The notes under the pieces were generated by a model. The model was given only the letters and a program-made list of their open reading frames with translations, had not been told where the DNA came from and did no database searches. From the NCBI GenBank assembly GCA_030037065.1, contig JASHRW010000015.1, positions 1-33,998 of the forward strand: a stretch of DNA of 33,998 bases. The letters run 5' to 3'. Shown piece after piece: positions 7,668 to 14,646 of this stretch. The DNA is from Xanthobacteraceae bacterium (GTDB lineage Bacteria; Pseudomonadota; Alphaproteobacteria; Rhizobiales; Xanthobacteraceae). Numbering within the stretch: the first letter of the stretch is position 1; each line of letters starts with the position of its first letter. Position numbers and translations under genes: made by a program.

Positions 7668-8394
7668 GGCGCAAAACGTCGCCAAGGCATTCGGCAACTT
7701 CTGGGCTGTGGGCGGCGCCGACCTCGCCGTGGCGGAGGGCGAGATCGTCGGTCTGATCGGCCCCAACGGCGCCGGCAAATCGACTTTTTTCAATTGTCTC
7801 GCCGGCGACACGCTGCCGACCTCCGGCCGCATCCTGTTCAATGGCGTCGACGTCACGCATGCGTCGTCAGAAGCGCACGCGCGCCTGGGCATCGGCCGCA
7901 CCTTCCAGGTACCGACGACATTCGAAGACATGAGCGTGCTCGACAATGTGATGGTCGGCGCGTTCCTGCGCCATCCGCACCGCAACGACGCGCGCGAGCA
8001 TGCCCGCCGCATTGTTGAAATGAGCGGGCTGCGGCCCGATCAGCCCGGGCGTTCGTTGGGCACGCCGGGGCGCAAACGTTTGGGGATCGCCCGCGTGCTG
8101 GCGACAGAGCCGCGCCTGCTTTTGCTTGACGAATCGCTTGCCGGCCTCACGCCGGGCGAATTGCGGGAGGCGATCGCTCTGGTGCGGCGCATTCACGAGA
8201 GCGGCGTCACCATCGTTATCGTCGAGCACATCATGGAAGTGATCATGACGCTGACCCGGCGCGTCTTGGTGTTCAATCAGGGCCGTGTCATCGCAAGCGG
8301 CACGCCCGAGCAAGTCGTGCGCGACGCGGCGGTGATCGAAGCCTATCTGGGCCGCGGCGCGCAACGCCATTCCCGCGAACGAAAAAATCTATAA
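7657..8394 (+). CDS. livG: ABC transporter ATP-binding protein (LivG family)
   Basis: A 245-residue nucleotide-binding subunit. Walker A is GPNGAGKS at residues 35-42, the Q-loop region is GRTFQVPTTFE near 80-90, and Walker B is LLLLDES at about 154-160. The signature motif is degenerate: where LSGGQ would stand the protein reads SLGTPGRKRL (133-142), as happens in part of the LivG/BraF family. Residues GIGRTFQ and the LAGLTPGE D-loop region are conserved. It powers transport with LivF. The ATG lies within the last codons of livM. No frameshift or missing Walker residue is seen. Confidence 0.9.
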   Translation: MLLEAQNVAKAFGNFWAVGGADLAVAEGEIVGLIGPNGAGKSTFFNCLAGDTLPTSGRILFNGVDVTHASSEAHARLGIGRTFQVPTTFEDMSVLDNVMVGAFLRHPHRNDAREHARRIVEMSGLRPDQPGRSLGTPGRKRLGIARVLATEPRLLLLDESLAGLTPGELREAIALVRRIHESGVTIVIVEHIMEVIMTLTRRVLVFNQGRVIASGTPEQVVRDAAVIEAYLGRGAQRHSRERKNL

Positions 8395-8409
8395 TCATTC
8401 TGTCCGCAA

Positions 8410-9168
8410 ATGACCGGGCTGAAAGTCGAACATCTGGAAGTACGCTACGGCGACTTGGTCGGCGTCGCCGATATTTCGTTGCAGGTCGAGGCCGGACAGG
8501 TGGTGGCGCTGCTCGGCTCCAACGGGGCCGGCAAGACGACGACGCTCTCGGCCGTTGCCGGGCTCATCCGCCCAGCGCGCGGCCGCATCGAATGGCGCGG
8601 CGAGGCGATTTTCGGGCAGCCGGCTTATGCGATCGTCGGCAAAGGTTTGGCGCTGTCGCCGGAAGGCTGGCGGCTGTTCGTTACCCAGAGCGTCGAACAG
8701 AATTTGCGGCTCGGCGCCACCCCGCTTTCCGACCGCTCGCGCATCGATGCATTGTTCGAGCGCGTGTACGCGCTGTTTCCGCGGCTCGCCGAGCGGCGCC
8801 GGCAAGCTGCCGGCACACTCTCGGGCGGCGAGCGGCAGATGCTCGCGCTCGGCCGCGCGCTGATGAGTGATCCCCATCTTTTGATGCTCGATGAGCCGAG
8901 CCTCGGTTTGGCGCCCGCCGTGGTGGAGACGCTCTACGACACGCTCGCCGAGCTGCACCGGCAAGGGCTCACCCTGCTGCTGGCCGAGCAATCGATCCCG
9001 CTCGCGCTCGGCATTGCCGATTATGCCTACGTACTGCAGACCGGCCGCATCGCGTTGCAGGGTCCGGCGGCGGAGCTGCAGGACAACGCGCAGGTGCGCG
9101 AGATTTATTTGGGGATTGCGAATGCTCGTCAATCCGGGGCCGAGCGAAGCGAGACCTCGAATCCATAA
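8410..9168 (+). CDS. livF: ABC transporter ATP-binding protein (LivF family)
   Basis: A 252-residue nucleotide-binding subunit. Walker A is GSNGAGKT at residues 36-43, the family-specific loop reads LSPEGWRLFVTQSVEQNL (about 81-98), the signature is LSGGERQM near 137-144, and Walker B is LLMLDEP. The gene starts 15 bases after livG and ends the transporter run. No periplasmic substrate-binding protein follows it, and the next gene is on the other strand. The system must therefore borrow a binding protein encoded elsewhere, or the binding protein has been separated from it. Confidence 0.9.
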   Translation: MTGLKVEHLEVRYGDLVGVADISLQVEAGQVVALLGSNGAGKTTTLSAVAGLIRPARGRIEWRGEAIFGQPAYAIVGKGLALSPEGWRLFVTQSVEQNLRLGATPLSDRSRIDALFERVYALFPRLAERRRQAAGTLSGGERQMLALGRALMSDPHLLMLDEPSLGLAPAVVETLYDTLAELHRQGLTLLLAEQSIPLALGIADYAYVLQTGRIALQGPAAELQDNAQVREIYLGIANARQSGAERSETSNP

Positions 9169-9266
9169 CCACGAATCGTGATTCTGGAGTCCATCTGGCG
9201 CGGCGCCTGTTATCGGGCCGCGTGACTTCGCGCCGGCCCGTTGGCGCCAATCCGGAATGACGGTCC

Positions 9267-10175
9267 CTATCTGCCATGCTCCCACAACGTTTCGAGGCGC
9301 CGGCGGAAGGCTTTGGGCTTCTCTGCGAACAGCCGCTTGGCGATGCGCGCGGCGTGGTGCGACAGCGCGGTGCGGCGTTCGGCACAGGCGGGCGTAAGCC
9401 GCGAGCGCCAATGCGCCAGCACTTGATGCGGGCCGGTGAGCCGCTCGAGCACGGCGAGGTCCTGGCATTTGCCGAGCCGTTCACGCAGGCGCTCGGCTTC
9501 CTCGGTCCACATGCGGCCGAAGCGCGGCCACAGCGGTTCGATCAGTTCCATCTGATAACGGTGATCGACAACGCGCTGGCGGAATTCATGCAGCTCCGCG
9601 TCGCTCGCGGCCGACCAATCGGCGGGCATGCGCTTGCGCGCGGCGCGGTAGCCGGCGGTCAGTTGCGCGGCGATCGCCGAGAAGTCGAACGGATCGAGCG
9701 GCCATGTTTCGACCGCCGCCGCCGCGGAGTCGAGCCAGGCGACGATGATGTCGCGCAACTCGGGCGTGAGCACGGCACGCTCCTCGCTGCCGCGCAGCGC
9801 TTCGATGCGGCTTCGCACCGTCGCGGTCGAGCGCTTGGACAGCGCCATGCCGTGCTTGACAAGATTGTCGAAGGCATTGAGCGCCGCCTGCCCGTCGCGC
9901 GCATGGGCGAGCGAGCGCGCATGGTCGCGTGCCTCGGTCCGCCACCGTTCGGCGTCGGGGATGAATGGCGCCAGAAGCCGCATCAGCGCCCGCCACTCCT
10001 TCATGGCGCGGCGGAAATCGTGCACCGCTTCGGCGCTCGAACGCTGCGGGTCGGCGATGGCCGCGCCGGCGGAGGCCAGCACGTGGGCGGCGATGGCGCG
10101 CACCGCCGGGCCGATGGCCGTTTTCGGCTGCAGGGCAGGTTTTTCAGCCATATCCGCTAATACCGGGCCGTGCAT
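9267..10175 (-). CDS. CHAD domain-containing protein
   Basis: A 302-residue, arginine-, alanine- and histidine-rich helical protein. It has the two halves of a CHAD domain: EAVHDFRRAMKEWRALMRLL near residues 48-67 and LHEFRQRVVDHRYQMELIEPLWP near 192-214. The conserved His and Arg/Lys residues line a basic channel that in studied members binds inorganic polyphosphate. Many CHAD proteins are fused to or located beside a CYTH domain; none is present here. It has no signal peptide. The start could instead be the ATG at 10151, and neither start has a strong ribosome binding site. It converges on livF, and its role here is likely polyphosphate-granule association, inferred from the family. Confidence 0.85.
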   Translation of the reverse strand: MHGPVLADMAEKPALQPKTAIGPAVRAIAAHVLASAGAAIADPQRSSAEAVHDFRRAMKEWRALMRLLAPFIPDAERWRTEARDHARSLAHARDGQAALNAFDNLVKHGMALSKRSTATVRSRIEALRGSEERAVLTPELRDIIVAWLDSAAAAVETWPLDPFDFSAIAAQLTAGYRAARKRMPADWSAASDAELHEFRQRVVDHRYQMELIEPLWPRFGRMWTEEAERLRERLGKCQDLAVLERLTGPHQVLAHWRSRLTPACAERRTALSHHAARIAKRLFAEKPKAFRRRLETLWEHGR

Positions 10176-10307
10176 GGCGGCAATTGCTGGGCGCGTATGA
10201 CGAGGCGATGGAGGGGTTGCGACAGTATGGCGAAATATGCGCCCGCTTGCACCTTCCCTTATCGGGAGCTGCTTGCTACATGCATTTCCGGCACTTTAGC
10301 CGTTTGG

Positions 10308-10384
<77 letters not shown>

Positions 10385-10765
10385 AATTCCGAGTAACTCA
10401 TTAAAAATAAAAGGCAAGCGCGCCTGATCGTCCGAATATCGGATGAGTCACCGATACATTCGAGTGCTACACGGCCTAGCTTTCGGTTCCCGTGCTCTTT
10501 GCATTCGAGCCTTTGGCGGAATTTTGTGCCAATGGCGCAGAAACCCCTCACTATCCAGGGCGGTCCGTTAGAATTGCTGGGGACGTGACCGCATCACGGT
10601 CATGTCCCATTTCGATCTGGCCCAAACGCCGATCGTCGGCGGCCGCCGCCGGCTACACCACCTCAAGGGACACGATCGTATATCAAAGCCTCGGCTCGAT
10701 ATGAATGTCGCGTAACCTCCATTTTACGAAGCGCGGGTACAACGCGTGTTTCGCAGATCCGGCGC
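10385..10765. other. Non-coding stretch after the initiator tRNA; no gene recognised
   Basis: About 380 bases separate the tRNA from the next gene end. Short open frames exist, including a 37-codon plus-strand frame starting at 10602, but none has a good ribosome binding site or a recognised protein motif. The only clear structure is the hairpin at 10580-10608. Base composition looks lower in GC than the left part of the window. No copy of the tRNA 3' end was found here, so there is no direct sign of an integrated element. Confidence 0.5.
10580..10608. other. 12-base-pair hairpin
   Basis: GGGACGTGACCG and CGGTCATGTCCC form a 12-base-pair stem with one G-U wobble and loop CATCA. It lies about 200 bases after the tRNA and 158 bases before the convergent end of the hydroxylase gene. 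No T-run follows on either strand. It could be a processed RNA structure, a protein site or a relic. Confidence 0.45.
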
Positions 10766-11974
10766 TCAAATCAGAGGCGTGACAGTATTTTCGACGCCTA
10801 AAAGCATTTTGCCGTACAGCTCATACCCGACGGGCGGCAGGACCACCGCGTGCCGAGATGCTACTGCGGCATCGCGCCAGATACGCTGCAATGGGCTCGA
10901 CTCTGCAAAGCCCGCCGAGCCATGCGCGAACATCAGTTTATCGATCGCCTGCGTAATTTTCTCGACCACATAACCGGTATCGGCACGAACACGCGCGCGA
11001 ATGAGCATGTCGGGATAGACGCCGCGCGCCGCGGCATCGTCGATGTCATCGGCCGCGCGGTAGGCGTGGAAATGCGCCGTATCGATCATCATCGCCGCTT
11101 CGGCGATCTGTAATTGAAAACCAACGGACGCGCTTTGCTTTTCAAAGAATGTATAGGCTATGGTCCGCGAACCGGCTTTTTGACGCACAAATTCGAGCGC
11201 TGCTCGGCCCAATCCCAGGATCGGCCCGACCAGGATAATGGAGAGGATCGGAACGAAAGCCGACCGATAGAATGGCTCGCCGCTTCGGGCTTCGGTCGGA
11301 TAGTCTCCCTCGATGGCACGGGGTATCGAAAAGATGCGATGATGCGGAATGAAGATATCATGAGCTTTGAGGCAAATGCTGCCGGATGACTTCATTCCGG
11401 CAACGAACCACGTGTCGACGCGCTCCAGGTCTGCCATTGGAATGAGGGCCAAGCCCTGATCGACCGGCTGGTTCGCGGCGTCAACGATCGGCATTCCGAG
11501 CACCGCCCATTGCGCGTGCCAGCCGCCCGAATTGTAGTGCCATGTGCCGGTGATGCGGAAACCGCCATCCACCTTTACCGCCGTCGCGGTGGGATTCAGC
11601 ACGCCGGACACGCGCGCATCGGGATTGGCGCCGAACACTTCGTCCTGCGCCTTGACCGGATAGAGGCTCGTCAGCCAACAGCAAATATTGTTGAGATTCA
11701 CAACCCAGGCGGTGCCGCCGTCAGCCTCGGCAATGGCGGAGCTTACATCGAGCATCGCTCGCGTATTCATTTCCCAACCGCCGTAACGCTTGGGCGTGCA
11801 TATTTTCATCAAACCGGCGTTCGTCGCCGCTTGAATGCTCTCGTCCTCGACGCGCCGATTGGCTTCGCCCGCTGGCCCGTTTTTGCGAAACAGCGGCGCA
11901 AGCTCCCGCGCGCGGGCGACAAGGTCCTGGACGGTAGGCGGCGCCAGGCTGTAGACGCTCGCAGCTTTATTCAT
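10766..11974 (-). CDS. Acyl-CoA dehydrogenase-fold flavin monooxygenase (HsaA/HpaB2-like hydroxylase)
   Basis: A 402-residue protein of the group D flavin monooxygenases, which share the acyl-CoA dehydrogenase fold but hydroxylate phenolics using FMNH2 or FADH2 from a separate reductase. The N-terminal block LFRKNGPAGEANRRVEDESI leads to LMKICTPKRYGGWEM (about 55-69). Residues about 140-153 read RITGTWHYNSGGWH, the substrate/flavin-side strand. The C-terminal block RIWRDAAVASRHAV and YELYGKMLLG closes the protein, as in HsaA-type enzymes. A catalytic acyl-CoA Glu is not expected in this class. The ribosome binding site is CGGAG. The start overlaps the end of the gntR gene by 8 bases, so both belong to one operon. 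No flavin reductase gene is nearby. The likely role is ortho-hydroxylation of a phenol feeding the divergent extradiol dioxygenase. Confidence 0.82.
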   Translation of the reverse strand: MNKAASVYSLAPPTVQDLVARARELAPLFRKNGPAGEANRRVEDESIQAATNAGLMKICTPKRYGGWEMNTRAMLDVSSAIAEADGGTAWVVNLNNICCWLTSLYPVKAQDEVFGANPDARVSGVLNPTATAVKVDGGFRITGTWHYNSGGWHAQWAVLGMPIVDAANQPVDQGLALIPMADLERVDTWFVAGMKSSGSICLKAHDIFIPHHRIFSIPRAIEGDYPTEARSGEPFYRSAFVPILSIILVGPILGLGRAALEFVRQKAGSRTIAYTFFEKQSASVGFQLQIAEAAMMIDTAHFHAYRAADDIDDAAARGVYPDMLIRARVRADTGYVVEKITQAIDKLMFAHGSAGFAESSPLQRIWRDAAVASRHAVVLPPVGYELYGKMLLGVENTVTPLI

Positions 11975-12701
11975 GACTATTACTCCGGCGTTGTATTTTG
12001 ACGGGAACCTGCGCGCCTTGTCGCAGCAGCGGTGAGGCCAACACGATACTCGACGTTCGCATGAGGTGATCTTCGATCAGCGTGGCGACGACACTCGCAT
12101 CGCGCGCCAGGCAGGCATCTAGAATCCGCTTGTGCTCAAAGTCGACATCACGGTCCTCCCGTGCCAACGCCACGGATAAAAACCGATAGCGCTCGCTCTG
12201 GGCATAAAGCGTCGCGCGCAAGGTCAGCATCCACGGACTGTCGCAACCATTCGCGAGGGCCGCATGGAAAGTTGTGTGTGCTGCCACCCACGCCGGGTTC
12301 AAGTGCGAACTCGGCTCCGCGATCGTCATCGGAATTCGATGCAGCCGATGATAGGCGGCAACGATCGCAGTTTCCCACTCGACATCACCGTGCTCGATCG
12401 CCGAGCGCAAGCAGAGCTGCTCGATGATGATGCGCGTACGCGTAAGGTCCTTCAATTCCTCAGCGGAGACCGGTGCAACCGAGTATCCCTTTTGCGCCGT
12501 GGCCACAGTCCATTTCTCAGCGGATAACCGCGAAAGTGCTTCGCGAACCGAGCCCGGGCTAAAGCCTAGGCTCTCGGCAACGTTGCTAATGATGATTTTG
12601 GCGCCGGGTGCAAGCCGGCATTCGAGGATTTCCGTCAGCAACGCCTCATGGGCCTGATGCGCCTGGGTAACCGCGCTTTCGGCGATCGCAAGTCTGTTCA
12701 T
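11967..12701 (-). CDS. GntR-family transcriptional regulator, FCD subfamily
   Basis: A 244-residue regulator. The N-terminal winged helix (residues about 14-75) contains LEILECRLAPGAKI-like and VAESLGFSPGSVREALSRLSAEKW blocks, the standard GntR recognition helix. The remainder is an all-helical FCD ligand-binding domain with RTRIIIEQLCLRSAIEHG and the AAHTTFHAALANGCDSPW region, whose histidines usually bind a metal. The ATG at 12701 was chosen because it begins the compact regulator. A TTG 20 codons upstream would place the start inside the AT-rich intergenic promoter region. It probably autoregulates and controls the divergent dioxygenase through the palindrome at 12735-12757. The effector is probably an aromatic acid or its metabolite, which is inference from the neighbours. 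Confidence 0.88.
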   Translation of the reverse strand: MNRLAIAESAVTQAHQAHEALLTEILECRLAPGAKIIISNVAESLGFSPGSVREALSRLSAEKWTVATAQKGYSVAPVSAEELKDLTRTRIIIEQLCLRSAIEHGDVEWETAIVAAYHRLHRIPMTIAEPSSHLNPAWVAAHTTFHAALANGCDSPWMLTLRATLYAQSERYRFLSVALAREDRDVDFEHKRILDACLARDASVVATLIEDHLMRTSSIVLASPLLRQGAQVPVKIQRRSNSHE

Positions 12702-12734
12702 AAAAGCGACTATGCGACGGTAAAAATATGGATG

Positions 12735-12757
12735 CAATGAAAATATATTTTTTATTG
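12735..12757. promoter_or_regulatory. Candidate GntR operator (imperfect palindrome)
   Basis: Arms CAATGAAAA (12735-12743) and TTTTTATTG (12749-12757) match in 8 of 9 positions as an inverted repeat, separated by TATAT. The site sits in the AT-rich gap between divergent gntR and dioxygenase genes, 34 bases upstream of the gntR ATG. It overlaps the TTGACA -35 of the forward candidate promoter, the position expected for a repressor site. Confidence 0.45.
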
Positions 12758-12783
12758 ACAAATATGCTGTGGCATTGAATAGA
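12755..12783 (+). promoter_or_regulatory. Candidate promoter of the extradiol dioxygenase gene
   Basis: TTGACA at 12755-12760 is a consensus -35. The -10 is weaker: TGAATA at spacing 15 or AATAGA at spacing 17. Transcription would start near 12790, giving a leader of about 70 bases before the ATG at 12860. Confidence 0.4.
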
Positions 12784-12859
12784 CGCGCTGGGGCGTCCGG
12801 CCGGAGGCCGCCTAAAATGCCACGGCTGGACTAGGGGGCAGGCGCAAGGAGACGACGCG

Positions 12860-13813
12860 ATGACGGCGATGCAAGGATTCATTAAACCATGCCGACGCCC
12901 CGGCGAACTTGGCATTCATTCGCTGGATCATTTTCATTTCACAGTGCCGGATCTATCGGTCGCGAAGAATTTCTATAACGAGTTCGGCCTCGATATTGGG
13001 GAGAAGGACAACCTTCTGACCATGCACACGCATGGACATTCGCATCGCTGGGGCACGATCGCAGAGGGTTCGCGCAAGAAGCACGGCTATGTGTCGTTTG
13101 GCGCGTTTGAAGACGATATCGAAAAATTTGCCGGGCGATTGCAGGCTATGGGCATCAAGCGTCTCGATCCGCCGAAAGGCATCGATTCCAACGGGCTGTG
13201 GTTTCGTGACCATGATGGCAACCTGGTTGAAATTAGGGTGGCCGAAAAATCGTCTCCAAACGAAAAATCTTCATTCACTTTTGCGCAGACCGGGCCGGGC
13301 CGGCGCGGCGCGCCGTTCCGCAGCGAAATTCGCCGCACCCACCCGAGACGGCTGACACACATCCTCTTGTTCACACGCGACGTAGCCGAGGCGATCAAGT
13401 TCTACACCCGGGTCCTGGGGCTACGCCTGTCGGACAAATCAAGCGACAACATCGCATTCCTCCACGGCATCCATGGCAGCGATCATCACATGATTGCTTT
13501 CGCCCGTTCCGAGGCACCGGGCCATCATCATTTCAGTTGGGACGTGGGTTCAGTCGACGAAATCGGCGTCGGTGCCATGCATATGTTAGACAAGGGATTT
13601 GCCCGAGGCTGGGGCTTAGGGCGTCATGTGCTCGGCTCGAACTATTTCCATTACGTGCGGGACCCCTGGGGCAGCTACAGCGAGTATTCGGCCGATATCG
13701 ATTACATCCCGGCCACCTGCGACTGGCCTAGCGGTGATCATGATGCCGACGACTCCTTTTATGCCTGGGGGCCAAATGTCCCGGACGATTTCGTGCATAA
13801 TTTCGAAGTTTAA
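12860..13813 (+). CDS. Extradiol ring-cleavage dioxygenase (VOC type I, catechol 2,3-dioxygenase family)
   Basis: A 317-residue two-module vicinal-oxygen-chelate protein. The N-terminal module (about 20-130) starts IHSLDHFHFTVPDLSVAKNFY and is structural. The C-terminal module carries the iron ligands: His167 (RLTHILLF), a His at 222-224 (GHHHFSWDV) and Glu275 (YSEYSADIDYI). His209/210 and Tyr265 (FHYVRDPWG) stand where catalytic His and Tyr lie in type I extradiol enzymes. The block GSNYFHYVRDPWGSYSEY is the family signature. The ribosome binding site is AAGGAGACGACGCG. It is divergent from the gntR-hydroxylase operon. Together they suggest hydroxylation of a phenol to a catechol followed by meta ring opening. 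The natural substrate is unknown. The protein is about the usual family length. Confidence 0.88.
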   Translation: MTAMQGFIKPCRRPGELGIHSLDHFHFTVPDLSVAKNFYNEFGLDIGEKDNLLTMHTHGHSHRWGTIAEGSRKKHGYVSFGAFEDDIEKFAGRLQAMGIKRLDPPKGIDSNGLWFRDHDGNLVEIRVAEKSSPNEKSSFTFAQTGPGRRGAPFRSEIRRTHPRRLTHILLFTRDVAEAIKFYTRVLGLRLSDKSSDNIAFLHGIHGSDHHMIAFARSEAPGHHHFSWDVGSVDEIGVGAMHMLDKGFARGWGLGRHVLGSNYFHYVRDPWGSYSEYSADIDYIPATCDWPSGDHDADDSFYAWGPNVPDDFVHNFEV

Positions 13814-13933
13814 TAGCCCACGGCGGCTGCAGTGTTCATTGTTGCACCCCGTATGTCGACAACCGGCACATCGTCAGAATTGCAGTATGTCCGCTATCTG
13901 TGGCAATTGGAAAGCCGACGTGACGTGAAATGA

Positions 13934-13963
13934 AGAGCCCCGGCGTTTGAGCGCCGGGACTTT
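13934..13963 (+). terminator. Probable transcription terminator after the dioxygenase gene
   Basis: A stem of CCCGGCG/CGCCGGG is extended outward past one C-A mismatch by G-C, A-T, G-U and A-T pairs, with loop TTTGAG. The right arm ends in CTTT. A-rich sequence before and TTT after the GC core resemble a rho-independent terminator, though the T-run is short. It lies about 120 bases after the dioxygenase stop and touches the transposase remnant. Confidence 0.45.
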
Positions 13964-14330
13964 CAAACCGAGCGCGCCGGACTCACGGCGCTGCTGAGCG
14001 GCGGCAACATGCGGAGCTCAAGCGGGCGCGGATTTTGCTGGCGGCCGACGCCGGGGCCAGCGACGATGATATCGCGATCAGTGTCGGTGTCGGCGGCTCG
14101 ACCGTGTGTCGGACCAAGCAGCGCTTCGTGCTCGGCAGCCGGCGCTCAGCGAGCAGCCGCATCCTGGAGCCAGCCGCAAGCTCTCCGGCAAAGAGGAAGC
14201 GCTGCTGCTGGTGGCAGCGGCGTGCTCCAAGCCACCCCCGGGCCGCGCCCGTTGGATGCTGGAACTGTTGGCAGGCGAAATGGGTCAGGTGCCCGACCTT
14301 TACGCCAAAGCGCCCCCAGTCCGAAGGTAA
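13958..14330 (+). pseudogene. IS630-family transposase remnant (frameshifted and internally deleted)
   Basis: Three pieces in three frames line up as one decayed transposase N-terminal region. The first (about 13958-14007) encodes ERAGLTALLSGG. The second (14008 to about 14139) encodes HAELKRARILLAADAG, DDDIAISVGVGGSTV and RTKQRFVLG, the helix-turn-helix of IS630-type transposases. The third (14142-14330) encodes ALSEQPHPGASRKLSGKEE, CSKPPPGRARWMLELLAGEM, and then jumps to DLYAKAP. In intact relatives the DLYAEAP block lies far downstream, just before the catalytic DDE domain, so an internal segment has been lost along with everything after. There are at least two frameshifts. No terminal inverted repeats or target duplication were identified. 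The family call rests on remembered family sequence, not a search. Confidence 0.65.
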
Positions 14331-14457
14331 GCGGTGCTCCTACTGCACCTGACTGAATGGATTTGGGTAGTGCAAGACCGCGGTTCTTTTGGGATCGCCG
14401 ATCGTGCGCACATTATGACCGACATTAATGACGGCACGAATATCGTTGGGAGGGAGT

Positions 14458-14646
14458 ATGGTTGTCGACATACCGCGTGACAGCGCCGTTGTGATTCGGA
14501 TTTGTGGAACCCGATGGGGTATCATTGCCGAAATGCGTGAATCGCGGCAGGCAACTCGCAGCCCAGATCAGAGCGGCAAGGCCGAAAGTACTGAGCAGCG
14601 CCTCGGCTGCCTCTCGGAGAGGATTTATGCCTGCCAAAGTCATTGA
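14458..14646 (+). CDS. Possible small ORF upstream of and overlapping folD (62 codons)
   Basis: A 62-residue frame starts at an ATG preceded by GGGAGGGAGT, a strong ribosome binding site at good spacing. It ends 20 bases inside folD, in another frame, so it could be translationally coupled to it. The predicted product begins MVVDIPRDSAVVIRICG and is polar and charged, without membrane segments or a recognised motif. It may be a leader peptide, a small gene or chance. No other gene occupies 14331-14626, which otherwise shows nothing recognisable. Confidence 0.3.
   Translation: MVVDIPRDSAVVIRICGTRWGIIAEMRESRQATRSPDQSGKAESTEQRLGCLSERIYACQSH

Noticed and set aside
10602-10715. 37-codon plus-strand ORF after the tRNA
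   Set aside because: It has no good ribosome binding site, its start lies in the right arm of the hairpin, and the peptide is not recognised.
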